A DNA stretch of 43,084 bases from Mesorhizobium sp. WSM3626 (GCF_000513935.1 NZ_AZUY01000008.1:1-43084); one strand, 5' to 3'. Counted from the first letter of the stretch, positions 22,939 to 30,507 are shown. A program made the numbers and translations. The notes: a model not told the origin generated them from the letters alone.

Positions 22939-23892
22939 TCAAAGAACCGCTCCCGCCGCATTGCTCGTGAACATATCGCCATCACGGATGTAGCGGGCCA
23001 GCATAGCATCCGAAGCATGCCCCGTCTGCGCTCTGATCTTCCATGCGCTCGCGCCCGCCATCGCGGCGCTAGTGGCGAGACCTGCACGCAGGGAATGACC
23101 CGAGTAGCCGCCCGGATCGAACCCGGCGGCCTCAGCTCTCTGCTTAACGATGATGCAGACGGCCTCACCAGAAAGGCGCTGCTCTGCGACGTAGCCGTGG
23201 CGATTGACGCCCCGGAACAGAGGACCAGTTTCAATCTTGGCTTGGTCGAGCCACTCGGTCAGGTGCTTCACCGGGCACCATTTCGACCTGCCGAATGGAA
23301 TGCCGATCTTACGGCCAGCGCCGATCTGGTCGGTCTTGGACCGACGTAGGGTGACTACAATGCCCTGCCTGACGTGCTCGATGTCGGCAATGTCGAGGCC
23401 AACAAGCTCAGACCTACGAAAAGCACCTGCGAAGCCGAGAAGTAGGAGCGCCTTATCCCGAATGTCCTTAGCGCCGTCGCCCATGCGCTCCAACATCTGG
23501 AACAGGTCTTCCCGCAGCACCGGCTTGGCCTCCTTGGTTGCCGTGCCGAGCGTGCGTTTGATACCCCGCATAGTGGCTCGAACGATCTCGGATTTGGTCG
23601 GGTTGGGCGCGCCGATAGCATCGTGCGCTTTCGATAGTGCCGTGACGCGGCGGACTATGGTGGCGGTTCTATAAGTGGCTGATAGCTCAGCAAGATAGGC
23701 GGCAACGGTTTCGGGGGGAGCAGGAACTATTCCGCCCCAGTCCTCGAAATGAGCAATGTCATTCTGGTAGCCGCGCTTCGTCCCATCGGACAGCGAAGCG
23801 CTGATAAGGCGCTGCACATCGGCGGACATGCCCGGCAGGCCGCCTTGGCTCGTGAGGATCATGGTTTCGGCGAGGCGTTCAACGGGGAGCAT
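22939..23892 (-). CDS. Second tyrosine recombinase
   Basis: A 317-residue tyrosine recombinase. The SAM-like core-binding domain is at about 25-120. The catalytic residues of the domain, numbered from the in-frame GTG at 23898, are Arg161 (GAFRRSEL), Lys188 (RRSKTDQ), His268 and Arg271 (GHSLRAG), His294 (QTGHAS) and Tyr303 (MLARYIRD). All are present, so it is probably active. The ATG at 23892 has GGGGGAG 7 bases upstream and is preferred. It overlaps the preceding gene by 14 bases, implying a joint function. It is not next to either att site and differs clearly from the island integrase. It may act on the boundary motifs found in this half of the island. Confidence 0.9.
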   Translation of the reverse strand: MLPVERLAETMILTSQGGLPGMSADVQRLISASLSDGTKRGYQNDIAHFEDWGGIVPAPPETVAAYLAELSATYRTATIVRRVTALSKAHDAIGAPNPTKSEIVRATMRGIKRTLGTATKEAKPVLREDLFQMLERMGDGAKDIRDKALLLLGFAGAFRRSELVGLDIADIEHVRQGIVVTLRRSKTDQIGAGRKIGIPFGRSKWCPVKHLTEWLDQAKIETGPLFRGVNRHGYVAEQRLSGEAVCIIVKQRAEAAGFDPGGYSGHSLRAGLATSAAMAGASAWKIRAQTGHASDAMLARYIRDGDMFTSNAAGAVL

Positions 23893-24958
23893 TGACACGC
23901 TCCCCCTCCAGCTCGGGAAGGTCGGCTCGGATCATGTCGAGCAAGGCGGCGGGGTACGATAGGTTCATCTGATGAAACCCTGCGTCAGCAAGCCGCCTCA
24001 GTGTGGCAGCACATGGCCACTGAACGCGCTGGCGGACCAGCCCACCCTCGACCCGGAAAACAGCCCCATGCAAAACCGCTACACGGCGCTCCGCGGGGAC
24101 GTGTTTGCGAAGCCAGTGCCCGGTGTGCGTATCCCGTTTCAGGAACCGAGCAAGGGCCGCCCGGCCCTCATAGCTGAACCCGTCAAGGCAATAAGTTGGC
24201 AGACCGTTGCGCCCGATTACGATTGCCGGGAACTCGTCGTCTTGGACAGGAAGCTCCCCGGTTGGTAGGGGGAGGGCCAGTAGCGGCAATAGGACCGGAA
24301 GCGCTTCCCGCGTTCTGCGGAAACCTTGCTCGGCAAGGCTCACAATCTCGCCCTCGATCTCGGCAGATCGCATCGCGGCGAATACCGCCTTAGGGTCGGT
24401 GGCCTTTCCCGCGACCTGTCCATCCCAACGGGTGCCGGACGCGTGTAGAACCGCGAGGGAAGCTCCTAGGAGGGCACCCCGCTCCCGGATGTGGGAAAGA
24501 TGCTGCCGAACTTCCTCGCAGGCCAGAGTGCCCCGCAGCGCTGTGAGTTCGGGGTGATGGCTGATTGCGATGAACAGGTCGTCTGCGGCTCTGCATTTGT
24601 TCGCCTTACACATGCGAGCCACGACCAGACCGGCTACTCGGTTCTCCCCGCCGAAGTCGCGACGGAAAGCCTTGCCAGCCGTTGCGGCCATAACTAGCTT
24701 GACGCATTCGAGATCGGCAAGCCCCACGTCCTCGAACACTATGCCTGCAATGCGTCTCCACAGCTTCGCCGGATCGCTTTTCAGTAGGGTCGCGGCAGCA
24801 CGGGTGGCCAGATCGACATCGCCCCGGCGAATGCCTTTTTGAAGCGCGCTCATTGCTACCCATGATGAGGTGTGCAGAGGCTCAACGGTCGCGATTTCGC
24901 GGTCGGAGGCAAGCACTCTAAAAGTCGGGTCGGCCTGATCGAAGAGAGGATGGAACAT
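23879..24958 (-). CDS. Recombinase partner with RarA/MgsA C-terminal-like region
   Basis: A 359-residue protein from the ATG at 24958, with AGGGAGA before it. Residues about 30-125 resemble the C-terminal oligomerisation domain of RarA/MgsA clamp-loader-like ATPases: WVAMSALQKGIRRGDVDLAT, RAAATLL, LWRRIAGIVFEDVGLADLE. The AAA+ ATPase core of RarA is absent (no Walker A or B). The remaining 230 residues are unassigned. The 3' end overlaps the second recombinase gene, so the two are co-translated. A role in linking the recombinase to replication or repair is inference from these two facts. Confidence 0.6.
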   Translation of the reverse strand: MFHPLFDQADPTFRVLASDREIATVEPLHTSSWVAMSALQKGIRRGDVDLATRAAATLLKSDPAKLWRRIAGIVFEDVGLADLECVKLVMAATAGKAFRRDFGGENRVAGLVVARMCKANKCRAADDLFIAISHHPELTALRGTLACEEVRQHLSHIRERGALLGASLAVLHASGTRWDGQVAGKATDPKAVFAAMRSAEIEGEIVSLAEQGFRRTREALPVLLPLLALPLPTGELPVQDDEFPAIVIGRNGLPTYCLDGFSYEGRAALARFLKRDTHTGHWLRKHVPAERRVAVLHGAVFRVEGGLVRQRVQWPCAATLRRLADAGFHQMNLSYPAALLDMIRADLPELEGERVNAPR

Positions 24959-25041
24959 GTTTCGGTCTCCCTGTTTCAAGGGAGGCCAAAACCAATGCCC
25001 CGCTATCAAGCCATAGGGGACCATGGCCAAGCATACGAACT

Positions 25042-25066
25042 AAATCCGCAACGATTTGCCGCTTTT
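25042..25066 (+). repeat. Degenerate boundary motif, copy E
   Basis: AAATCCGC, then AACGATTTGCCGC, aligns with copy D (AAATCCGCCCGTGATTT, then GGCGGC) with a few changes. It sits just upstream of the recombinase operon. Confidence 0.3.
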
Positions 25067-25107
25067 CGAATTATTGGAAAATTAGGGGCTAGAGGGCCGT
25101 AAAGAGA

Positions 25108-25473
25108 TCATTCAGTCGTGACGTGCGACTGGTTTAGACTGCAAATGCGGATAAGCCATCCGCCATCGGCTTGGCGTTGAAAGACATTCAGTGAGGTGCC
25201 CGCCTCCATCGTATCCGAGTAGGCGGTTAAACACCAAGCGAGGTCACCCGAAAAGCCCGCGTCCAGAACGCTCAATTCCTTGTTGTCGCCGCTGATGTTT
25301 ACCCATTCGGAGTGAAGGGCCTCGATGGCGGCTCGGCCCTTCGCCGGTGGCGCATAAGGCGAGAATACTTCGCCATCATCGGTGAACACAGCCGCGCAAC
25401 CAACAGGGTGTTTGTTTCGATAGGAAGTGGCGTAAGCCTCATAGACGCTTTGCAGCTCTTCGTGGATCGACAT
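25108..25473 (-). CDS. SnoaL/NTF2-like protein (DUF4440 type)
   Basis: A 121-residue NTF2-fold protein of the SgcJ/DUF4440 type (start MSIHEELQSVYEAYATSYRN, then CAAVFTDDGEVFSPYAPPAKG, given here in two overlapping views of 20 residues or fewer: CAAVFTDDGEVFSPYAP and PAKGRAAIEAL). Such folds bind small hydrophobic molecules and range from isomerases to non-catalytic stress proteins, so the function cannot be named. It starts 15 bases after the cyclase/TPR frame ends and probably belongs to the same transcript. Confidence 0.75.
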   Translation of the reverse strand: MSIHEELQSVYEAYATSYRNKHPVGCAAVFTDDGEVFSPYAPPAKGRAAIEALHSEWVNISGDNKELSVLDAGFSGDLAWCLTAYSDTMEAGTSLNVFQRQADGGWLIRICSLNQSHVTTE

Positions 25474-25488
25474 CTGGTAATCTCGCTA

Positions 25489-26589
25489 TCAAGTGGGGGA
25501 TGAACTGGGCTGCTGCAGACCGTTAAGGGGTACCCCTACCAGCCGGTAGCCTTCAAGAACGAACGCCTTATCCTCATCAAGAGCACACATCTCCGCGCAG
25601 ATGCGCGCGTGAACAGTCGTGTCAAAACCCTCCGGTGCTCCTTGACCTATCCGCCTTGCTTCATCAACTCGCCCTAGCTGAGCTAGGCAGCATGCCTCAT
25701 TGAGTTTGAAGAAGTAGGGCGCATCGATCAGCGTTCTGTAGGCCGCAAGAGCGGCATCCAGCTCGCGCGCAAGATAGTAGCAGTCTCCGAGACTGGATAC
25801 GAAAGCAGGTGGCAAAAGGGGTTCTAGTTTGCATGCTCGTTTGGCGAGCTCCAATCCTTCTCGGTGCCGTCCCGCAAATGACATGATCCAGCCCCGAGCG
25901 AGCAGAACATTGACATCCCGGGGGCTCATCGTCATCGCCATTTCGGAGTAGCGCATTGCCTCGGCGATCTGCGCGGACATCGCGAAGCATGCTGCAACAC
26001 TTGTGAGCACGTACGGATTGTTCTTATCGGCTGCTATTGCTTGCCTCGCAAATTGCTGCGCTTGTTGGTCACGCTGAGCATCGGTCGATAAGCTAGGTTC
26101 GCTGAACCGCCAATAGGCATACAGCAAGGCGAGAGCGGCCAGCGCGGGCGCGTAATTGGGATCGATGCGGATCGCCTCCTGCATGTGCTGGCGGGCGAGC
26201 TGCTCATCGCCGTTGCGCCAAGCTGCATGAGACTTGAGCCATGATGTATACGCCGACACGCTCGTCGTGGGACTTTTATCGCGTTTGGCCCCGGCTGCAT
26301 CTCGCAAACTGAAAAATAGCCGACCTGTGATGCACTCTACGATTTCGTCTTGCACCGCGAATATGTCGGTCACCTCACGATCAAACTTTTCCGCAAAGAC
26401 ATGTGCGCCGGTTTGGGCATCGACCAGCTGGACCGTGGCACGTATGCGGGAACCGGCCAGCCGGATACTTCCCTCGACGACGAAATCCGCTCCCCACTTG
26501 CGACCTATTTCGGCCACGTCAACGAAACTGCCCTTATATGTTGACGCCGTATTCCGAGCTACAACGGCTAGGTCCTTGAACCGGCTCAA
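25489..26589 (-). CDS. TolB/FlgO-like and TPR part of split nucleotide cyclase
   Basis: A 366-residue frame that continues the cyclase gene in a different frame. It begins with (EL)SRFKDLAVVARNTASTYKG and FVVEGSIRLAGSRIRATVQL, followed by DAQTGAHVFAEKFD. This is the second half of the TolB-N/FlgO-like domain that in intact family members follows the cyclase. TPR-like helical repeats then run from about residue 125 to 340 (HMQEAIRIDPNYAPALAALA, RYSEMAMTMSPRDVNVLLAR). The only start codon at the junction is a TTG overlapping the stop of the first frame (TTGA), so reinitiation is conceivable. More likely one base was lost from a 588-residue protein. Confidence 0.7.
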   Translation of the reverse strand: MSRFKDLAVVARNTASTYKGSFVDVAEIGRKWGADFVVEGSIRLAGSRIRATVQLVDAQTGAHVFAEKFDREVTDIFAVQDEIVECITGRLFFSLRDAAGAKRDKSPTTSVSAYTSWLKSHAAWRNGDEQLARQHMQEAIRIDPNYAPALAALALLYAYWRFSEPSLSTDAQRDQQAQQFARQAIAADKNNPYVLTSVAACFAMSAQIAEAMRYSEMAMTMSPRDVNVLLARGWIMSFAGRHREGLELAKRACKLEPLLPPAFVSSLGDCYYLARELDAALAAYRTLIDAPYFFKLNEACCLAQLGRVDEARRIGQGAPEGFDTTVHARICAEMCALDEDKAFVLEGYRLVGVPLNGLQQPSSSPT

Positions 26590-27251
26590 TTCGTTATGAT
26601 GTCCTCTGTGATGCCGTCGGCGAAGTAATCTTGATCCGAATTACCCGACATGTTGGTGAAGGGCATAATTGCAATCGATGTGACCTCCCTGCTGCCTACC
26701 GGCGTTGCCGCAGGCGACGCTCCGGCTTGAGCTACTGCGAAGGCCCTGACAGGTGCGTCTATGTTCTTAAGTTGCAAATGGCCGAGGTCTTCAGCTGTGA
26801 CTGCGATCTTGCCTCGAACCTCGTTGTAAACCTTTTCCGACATGCATATGCCACCGGGACGGGCTTGGCTCTCCAGCCTTGCCGCGATGTTGACGCCGTC
26901 GCCAAAGATGTCCGAACCTTCCCCGATTACGTCGCCCAGATTGATCCCGACCCTGAGAACTATCCGTTGCGCCTCAGGCAAGCCTGTATTCGCCTCTGCC
27001 ATTTTCTGCTGAAGCTCAATCGAGCCTGCCACCGCGTTCACGGCGCTCGCGAACTCGATGAGAACGCCGTCACCCATCAGCTTGACAACGCGTCCCCTGT
27101 GAGACCGGATCACCGGCTCAAGCACGCTCTTTCGTCGATCCTTGAGGGCTTTGAGAGTACCGACTTCGTCCGCTTCCATCATTCGGGAATAGCCGACTAC
27201 GTCAGCGACGACGATGGCTGCCAATCTGCGTTGCACTGATCCATCACTCAC
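26586..27251 (-). CDS. Class III adenylate/guanylate cyclase part of split gene
   Basis: A 221-residue frame that starts with GTG at 27251 (AAGGGG 8 bases upstream). The class III cyclase domain spans about residues 8-175. The two metal-binding Asp residues are Asp17 (VVADVVGYSRMM) and Asp61 (KLMGDGVLIEF), and the transition-state motif is DGVNIAARLES. The catalytic core looks complete, so cyclic-nucleotide synthesis is possible. The frame ends in the TolB-like domain at YFADGITEDIITN, where the family continues ...ITELSRF. Adding one base before the AAT codon would join the two frames. The upstream 490-base gap to 27741 holds no supported gene. Confidence 0.8.
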   Translation of the reverse strand: MSDGSVQRRLAAIVVADVVGYSRMMEADEVGTLKALKDRRKSVLEPVIRSHRGRVVKLMGDGVLIEFASAVNAVAGSIELQQKMAEANTGLPEAQRIVLRVGINLGDVIGEGSDIFGDGVNIAARLESQARPGGICMSEKVYNEVRGKIAVTAEDLGHLQLKNIDAPVRAFAVAQAGASPAATPVGSREVTSIAIMPFTNMSGNSDQDYFADGITEDIITN

Positions 27252-27741
27252 GTTAGCATCCCCTTGGAGAACACTACGTTATTCTTGGATGGCGAGTTTG
27301 GTCCCACGAGCCGTAGCTTGTGGTTGGCTGCGGTGTCCAGCGGCTACCCCGCAATGAAGCGCAAATCGAGCCTTCGGGCAACCATCGCTCAGCATGCGAG
27401 CTAATTCGACCTATAACGGGAGCTTCCCCTACAGGGACATCGGATGGCTTGTGCCGGGACACACTTGCCGCTGAAACTTGTCTTTTTCCGACAATGCCCT
27501 TGCGTGATCTGCTCAAAGACATGCGATTTTTCGAGGCAGTTGAGATAGCCAACCGTCCAACATGCATAAGCTTTTTGCCGGTTTGGGCATGTCGAGCGAA
27601 CGCCTGTCGATTAGGTCTCTACTCCGGGATGACCATGTCTCGCTACATCCCCGTCGCGTTGGTCAATATGACCTGAGTGAAATCGATTTTAACAGAGGGT
27701 CATCCGCCGCGCGACTATAGGCATAGCACAACATCTGCTCG
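27252..27741. other. Gap with no supported gene
   Basis: Two opposed open frames of about 100 codons cover much of this stretch, but neither has a ribosome site or family-like composition. The segment includes a degenerate form of the island palindrome at 27677-27693 (GTGAAATCGATTTTAAC). It must also contain the cyclase promoter. Confidence 0.45.
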
Positions 27742-28830
27742 CTAAAGTTGATGCTTCAACGAGCCGATATCCTTCGCCGTGGCTTCGTCCTGTACCGCCA
27801 GTGTGCGGAACCGTTGCTCCATGTTTTCTATCCATTCGGGAGCTTGATCCCTGAGTACTTCCAGATGGTGCTCGAGGAAGTTCGGGAAATAAAGATGCGG
27901 GTTCCGGGTGATCAGTTTCACAAAATGCCGCTCCACTCCATCGTCTACCAGACCTGCTAGAATAAAGCCGTCGCCGTCCTCCGATAGGCACTGGATCAAC
28001 TCTTTCTTGGTGCCCGGGATGTACTCGCCGTCGCCATACTGTCGGTACCACTGGTGGCTTCGGGCTTCATTGGAGAAGCGGTAGTCGCTCATGGTAGGAT
28101 GACAAATGCGGTGGCGTTGATGGGCGTTGTACAGACCCGCTGGGAAATCGAGCCGGGCATAGCCCCACAGCGGCCCGACCGAAAATGCGACGAAGTCCGC
28201 TTGGACGTTTTTCTGCGACGCGGGGGTGTAGCCCTGAAACTTCGGCTTGGGAGCTACAGAGCCGGGCGAAAACCTGTATCCCGCGATTATCTCGTCATCC
28301 GTCCAGTTACGTTTTCTGCGCTTCCGTATTGTGTCCAAACCCACACCTTGTCGCTGCGCCAGTTCGGACGTGGTGACCGTGTTGCCCGTTGTCGAGCATG
28401 TGTACGTGCCGGTGTCTGACTTGTTGTTGTTCTGGACCTTCTTCGTCGCCCAGCGCACCTTGTTCCACGCATATTGTGGATCATCGTTGTTGATACGGTC
28501 GAGCGTCATCCCCGGCTGGGGCATCGGCCCCACGTAAAGCAGGAAATCGCGGAGGTCGCTTAGCTCGGGGGAGAAGTTGGCCTTCGCTTTGTTCTTTCTG
28601 TTGCGATGGGAGTTGGCTTCGGGGTTGTAGCGTGAGCGAAGTTCCATCATTGGAGCTGAGAGGATGAAATTGATTTCATCGTCGGTGAGGAGTGGGTGCA
28701 ACGGCAGGCCATACTGGCCACCGTGCTTCGCGTGGGGGATTTTCTTGGCGGACGGACAAGGATTTTCGGGGTTGCTCCCGAGGCCGACATTCATTCCTGT
28801 CAGTTGAGAAAATAGAGCAGCTTTCGGCAT
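27742..28830 (-). CDS. Phage-type HNH-like protein
   Basis: A 362-residue protein. Residues about 105-145 carry GMTLDRINNDDPQYAWNKVR followed by WATKKVQNNNKS. This is the pattern of phage HNH/AP2-type endonucleases: a Leu-Asp-Arg-Ile-Asn/Asp core and an N-x-R-W-A-T strand. A short region after it (TSELAQRQGVGLDTIRKRRK) looks like a helix-turn-helix or nuclease-associated DNA-binding motif. The C-terminal 180 residues are unassigned. The start at 28830 has AGGA 11 bases upstream. Palindrome copy 3 lies inside its codons 50-56. A homing-type or defence nuclease is the likely class. Confidence 0.6.
   Translation of the reverse strand: MPKAALFSQLTGMNVGLGSNPENPCPSAKKIPHAKHGGQYGLPLHPLLTDDEINFILSAPMMELRSRYNPEANSHRNRKNKAKANFSPELSDLRDFLLYVGPMPQPGMTLDRINNDDPQYAWNKVRWATKKVQNNNKSDTGTYTCSTTGNTVTTSELAQRQGVGLDTIRKRRKRNWTDDEIIAGYRFSPGSVAPKPKFQGYTPASQKNVQADFVAFSVGPLWGYARLDFPAGLYNAHQRHRICHPTMSDYRFSNEARSHQWYRQYGDGEYIPGTKKELIQCLSEDGDGFILAGLVDDGVERHFVKLITRNPHLYFPNFLEHHLEVLRDQAPEWIENMEQRFRTLAVQDEATAKDIGSLKHQL
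28663..28680. promoter_or_regulatory. Island palindrome, copy 3 (inside the HNH gene)
   Basis: GATGAAATTGATTTCATC is a perfect 18-base palindrome with the same TGAAATTGATTTCA core as copies 1 and 2. It is inside the coding region near the 5' end, so it would act as an internal site if bound. Confidence 0.55.
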
Positions 28831-28851
28831 AGCGCATTCGATCCTTTCGAG

Positions 28852-28880
28852 TTGTGATCGGATGCGAACTGCGGTACTAT
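28852..28880 (+). promoter_or_regulatory. Promoter of a candidate small RNA
   Basis: TTGTGA (28852-28857) and TACTAT (28875-28880) are separated by exactly 17 bases. No open frame with a ribosome site follows before the terminator at 28913-28944. Confidence 0.5.
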
Positions 28881-28886
28881 TTTACC

Positions 28887-28944
28887 GCTCTGACAAAGCA
28901 TCCAATTTGTTGACCGCTGCCCTCTGCCGAGGGTGGCGGTTTTT
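28887..28944 (+). ncRNA. Candidate small RNA near attR
   Basis: A predicted transcript of about 58 nt, bounded by the promoter at 28852-28880 and a strong intrinsic terminator. It is divergent from the HNH gene. It has no coding capacity. It could be a regulatory RNA of the island or a short leader of a lost gene. No known family is recognised. Confidence 0.4.
28913..28944 (+). terminator. Intrinsic terminator near the right island end
   Basis: A 12-bp stem (ACCGCTGCCCTC with GAGGGTGGCGGT, including two G-T pairs) on a TGCC loop is followed by TTTTG. On the minus strand there is no T tract, so it serves plus-strand transcription. Confidence 0.75.
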
Positions 28945-29051
28945 GTATTCTGGGGGCCGTGTGGCCACGGCAGGAATTTGACGCCCGCCAGCGGAGCGTT
29001 CTGTGGTCCGATGCCCCGGCCCCTTCTTCACTTGAACCGAGACGCTCCGGG

Positions 29052-29071
29052 TGACACACAAGTGACACGCG
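29052..29071. repeat. Arm-type integrase site, right
   Basis: TGACACACAAGTGACACGCG shares 17 of 20 bases with 5060-5079. It lies 96 bp inside attR. The rest of the stretch 28945-29167 shows no gene. Confidence 0.6.
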
Positions 29072-29167
29072 CGCCCATGCTAAACTCTGAAAATCGTTGG
29101 ATTTACATGACCACGTGTGGGAGCGTTTGGCAGAGTTTTCCCTTGATTTTGTTGGATTGCTCCGCCG

Positions 29168-29217
29168 TTGACATTGCAGGGGTCACAGGTTCAATCCCTG
29201 TCACGCCCACCATCCAA
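29168..29217. repeat. attR: right 50-bp island repeat, 3' tRNA-Val remnant
   Basis: A perfect copy of 4955-5004 containing the tRNA-Val sequence from anticodon loop to CCA plus 5 bases. The 5' half of the tRNA is absent, so it is not a functional gene. It marks the right end of the island; core DNA resumes at 29218. Confidence 0.95.
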
Positions 29218-29302
29218 CCCGGACAATCGGACCTTGCATCGCGGAGCGCCCGTCTTGGCGCCGACGGGGATGGACGACGGCTGACCCGATCGCGAAACTC
29301 GT

Positions 29303-30457
29303 TTAGATGCCTGCGACGGCGCAGAGGCTCTTCATCCTGGCAACCGCCATCTCCGGATCGGCCAGCAGGCCAGCCTGGTCGGCAAGGCGGAAGACATCGG
29401 CATAATGGCGGATGCCGCGCGCCGACTGCATGCCGCCGACCATCGCGAAATGATCCTGGTGACCGTTCAGCCAGGCCATGAAGACGATGCCGGCTTTATA
29501 ATATTCGGTCGGCGCCTCGAAGATTTTTCGTGACAGCGGCACGGTCGGCGCCATCAGCGCGCCGTAGCCGGCACGATCGCCGTCAGCCAGCTTTGCCAGC
29601 GCGGCATTGGCAACCGGTGCGATCGCGTCGAAAATGCCGAGCAATGCGTGCGAGTGCCGCTTGCCGTCTCCGGCGATCAGTTCGGGATAATTGAAGTCGT
29701 CGCCGGTGAACATCAACACGCCGTCCGGCAGCCGTTTCCTGAGCGCCACCTCCTTGCCGGCGTCGAGCAGCGATATCTTGATGCCTTCGACCTTGCCGGC
29801 GTGGCGCTCGATGATGGCGACCACCGTATCGAGCGCGGCCTCGAAATCGTCGCTGCCCCAATAGCCCCTCAAGGCCGGATCAAACATGTCGCCCAGCCAG
29901 TGCAGGATGACCTTGCCTGAGGCTTGGCCCAATATGCGATCGTAAACCAGGGCGTAATCGTCCGGCCCCTTCGCCACGGCCGCCAGCGCGCGGCTGGCCA
30001 TCATGATCGCCTTGCCGCCCTGCCCTTCGATGAAAGCGAACTGCTCCTCATAGGCGGCGATCACATCGTCCAGTGTCCTGGCCGACGCCGGCGCCAGATG
30101 GTCGGTTCCGGCACCCGACGCGAGATCGGCGCCAGCGACGGTTCGCGCCTCCGCGATTGAACGGCGGATCAATTCCTGCGCATGTATCCAATCGAAGCCC
30201 ATGCCGCGCTGCGACGTGTCCATGGCCTCTGCGATGCGGAAGCCGAGGCGCCACAGATGATGACGAAACGCCATCGTCCTGTTCCAGTCGACCACGGGCC
30301 GCGACCACGGATCAGTCATCTTGAGGGGATCGGCAACGACATGCGCGGCGGCATAGGCGATGCGCGGGAACCGTGCGCCGATCACCGGCTGGACCGGCTG
30401 TCCGACAAGCGCGTAACGTGTGCTGCGGCCACTCTCGCCCGGCAAGGCAATATCCAT
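29303..30457 (-). CDS. DUF993 protein, dihydrodipicolinate synthase-like
   Basis: A 384-residue protein of the DUF993 group, annotated as DHDPS-family TIM-barrel lyases or aldolases. Recognisable pieces are YAAAHVVADPLKMTDPWSRP, VDWNRTMAFRHHLWRLGFRI, AMDTSQRGMGFDWIHAQELI and VLMFTGDDFNYPELI. GGGAGAG precedes the ATG. It diverges from the LacI-family gene and has its own promoter with an operator in the spacer. A Schiff-base aldolase or dehydratase step on a keto-acid from the co-regulated pathway is plausible, but the true substrate is unknown. The proposed catalytic Lys cannot be assigned with confidence. Confidence 0.8.
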   Translation of the reverse strand: MDIALPGESGRSTRYALVGQPVQPVIGARFPRIAYAAAHVVADPLKMTDPWSRPVVDWNRTMAFRHHLWRLGFRIAEAMDTSQRGMGFDWIHAQELIRRSIAEARTVAGADLASGAGTDHLAPASARTLDDVIAAYEEQFAFIEGQGGKAIMMASRALAAVAKGPDDYALVYDRILGQASGKVILHWLGDMFDPALRGYWGSDDFEAALDTVVAIIERHAGKVEGIKISLLDAGKEVALRKRLPDGVLMFTGDDFNYPELIAGDGKRHSHALLGIFDAIAPVANAALAKLADGDRAGYGALMAPTVPLSRKIFEAPTEYYKAGIVFMAWLNGHQDHFAMVGGMQSARGIRHYADVFRLADQAGLLADPEMAVARMKSLCAVAGI

Positions 30458-30478
30458 CGATCTCTCCCTTTTCGGCGC

Positions 30479-30507
30479 CTATTAAATGGAACGTTCCAAT
30501 AAATCAA
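30479..30507 (-). promoter_or_regulatory. DUF993 promoter with LacI-type operator
   Basis: On the minus strand TTGATT (30502-30507) and TAATAG (30479-30484) are 17 bases apart. The perfect palindrome TGGAACGTTCCA (30487-30498) fills the spacer, so a bound repressor would exclude polymerase. The central AACGTT is typical for LacI/GalR-family sites. Confidence 0.75.

Larger units (their letters stand above)
4955..29167. mobile_element. 24.2-kb genomic island in tRNA-Val
   Basis: The element is defined by the perfect 50-bp direct repeats at both ends, an integrase gene abutting attL, and accessory gene content unlike the flanking core. It carries integrase, putative excisionase, repressors, restriction and nuclease genes, a second recombinase, a cyclase and several unknown genes. 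I see no relaxase, coupling protein, type IV secretion, replication or phage structural genes, so it appears to be an integrative element without its own transfer machinery. Without it, tRNA-Val would directly face the DUF993 gene of the right core. Confidence 0.92.

Noticed and set aside
27320..27676. A 118-codon plus-strand frame in the gap before the HNH gene
   Set aside because: No ribosome site or recognisable domain, and an opposed frame covers the same bases; not enough to call a gene.
4955..29167. Self-transmissible ICE or prophage
   Set aside because: No relaxase, coupling protein, type IV secretion, capsid, terminase or replication genes can be read in the island.
29168..29217. A second tRNA-Val
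   Set aside because: Only the part from anticodon loop to CCA is present; the 5' acceptor strand and D arm are missing.
28933..29481. A plus-strand frame across attR
   Set aside because: It runs through the terminator, the tRNA remnant and into the antisense of DUF993, so it cannot be a conserved gene.
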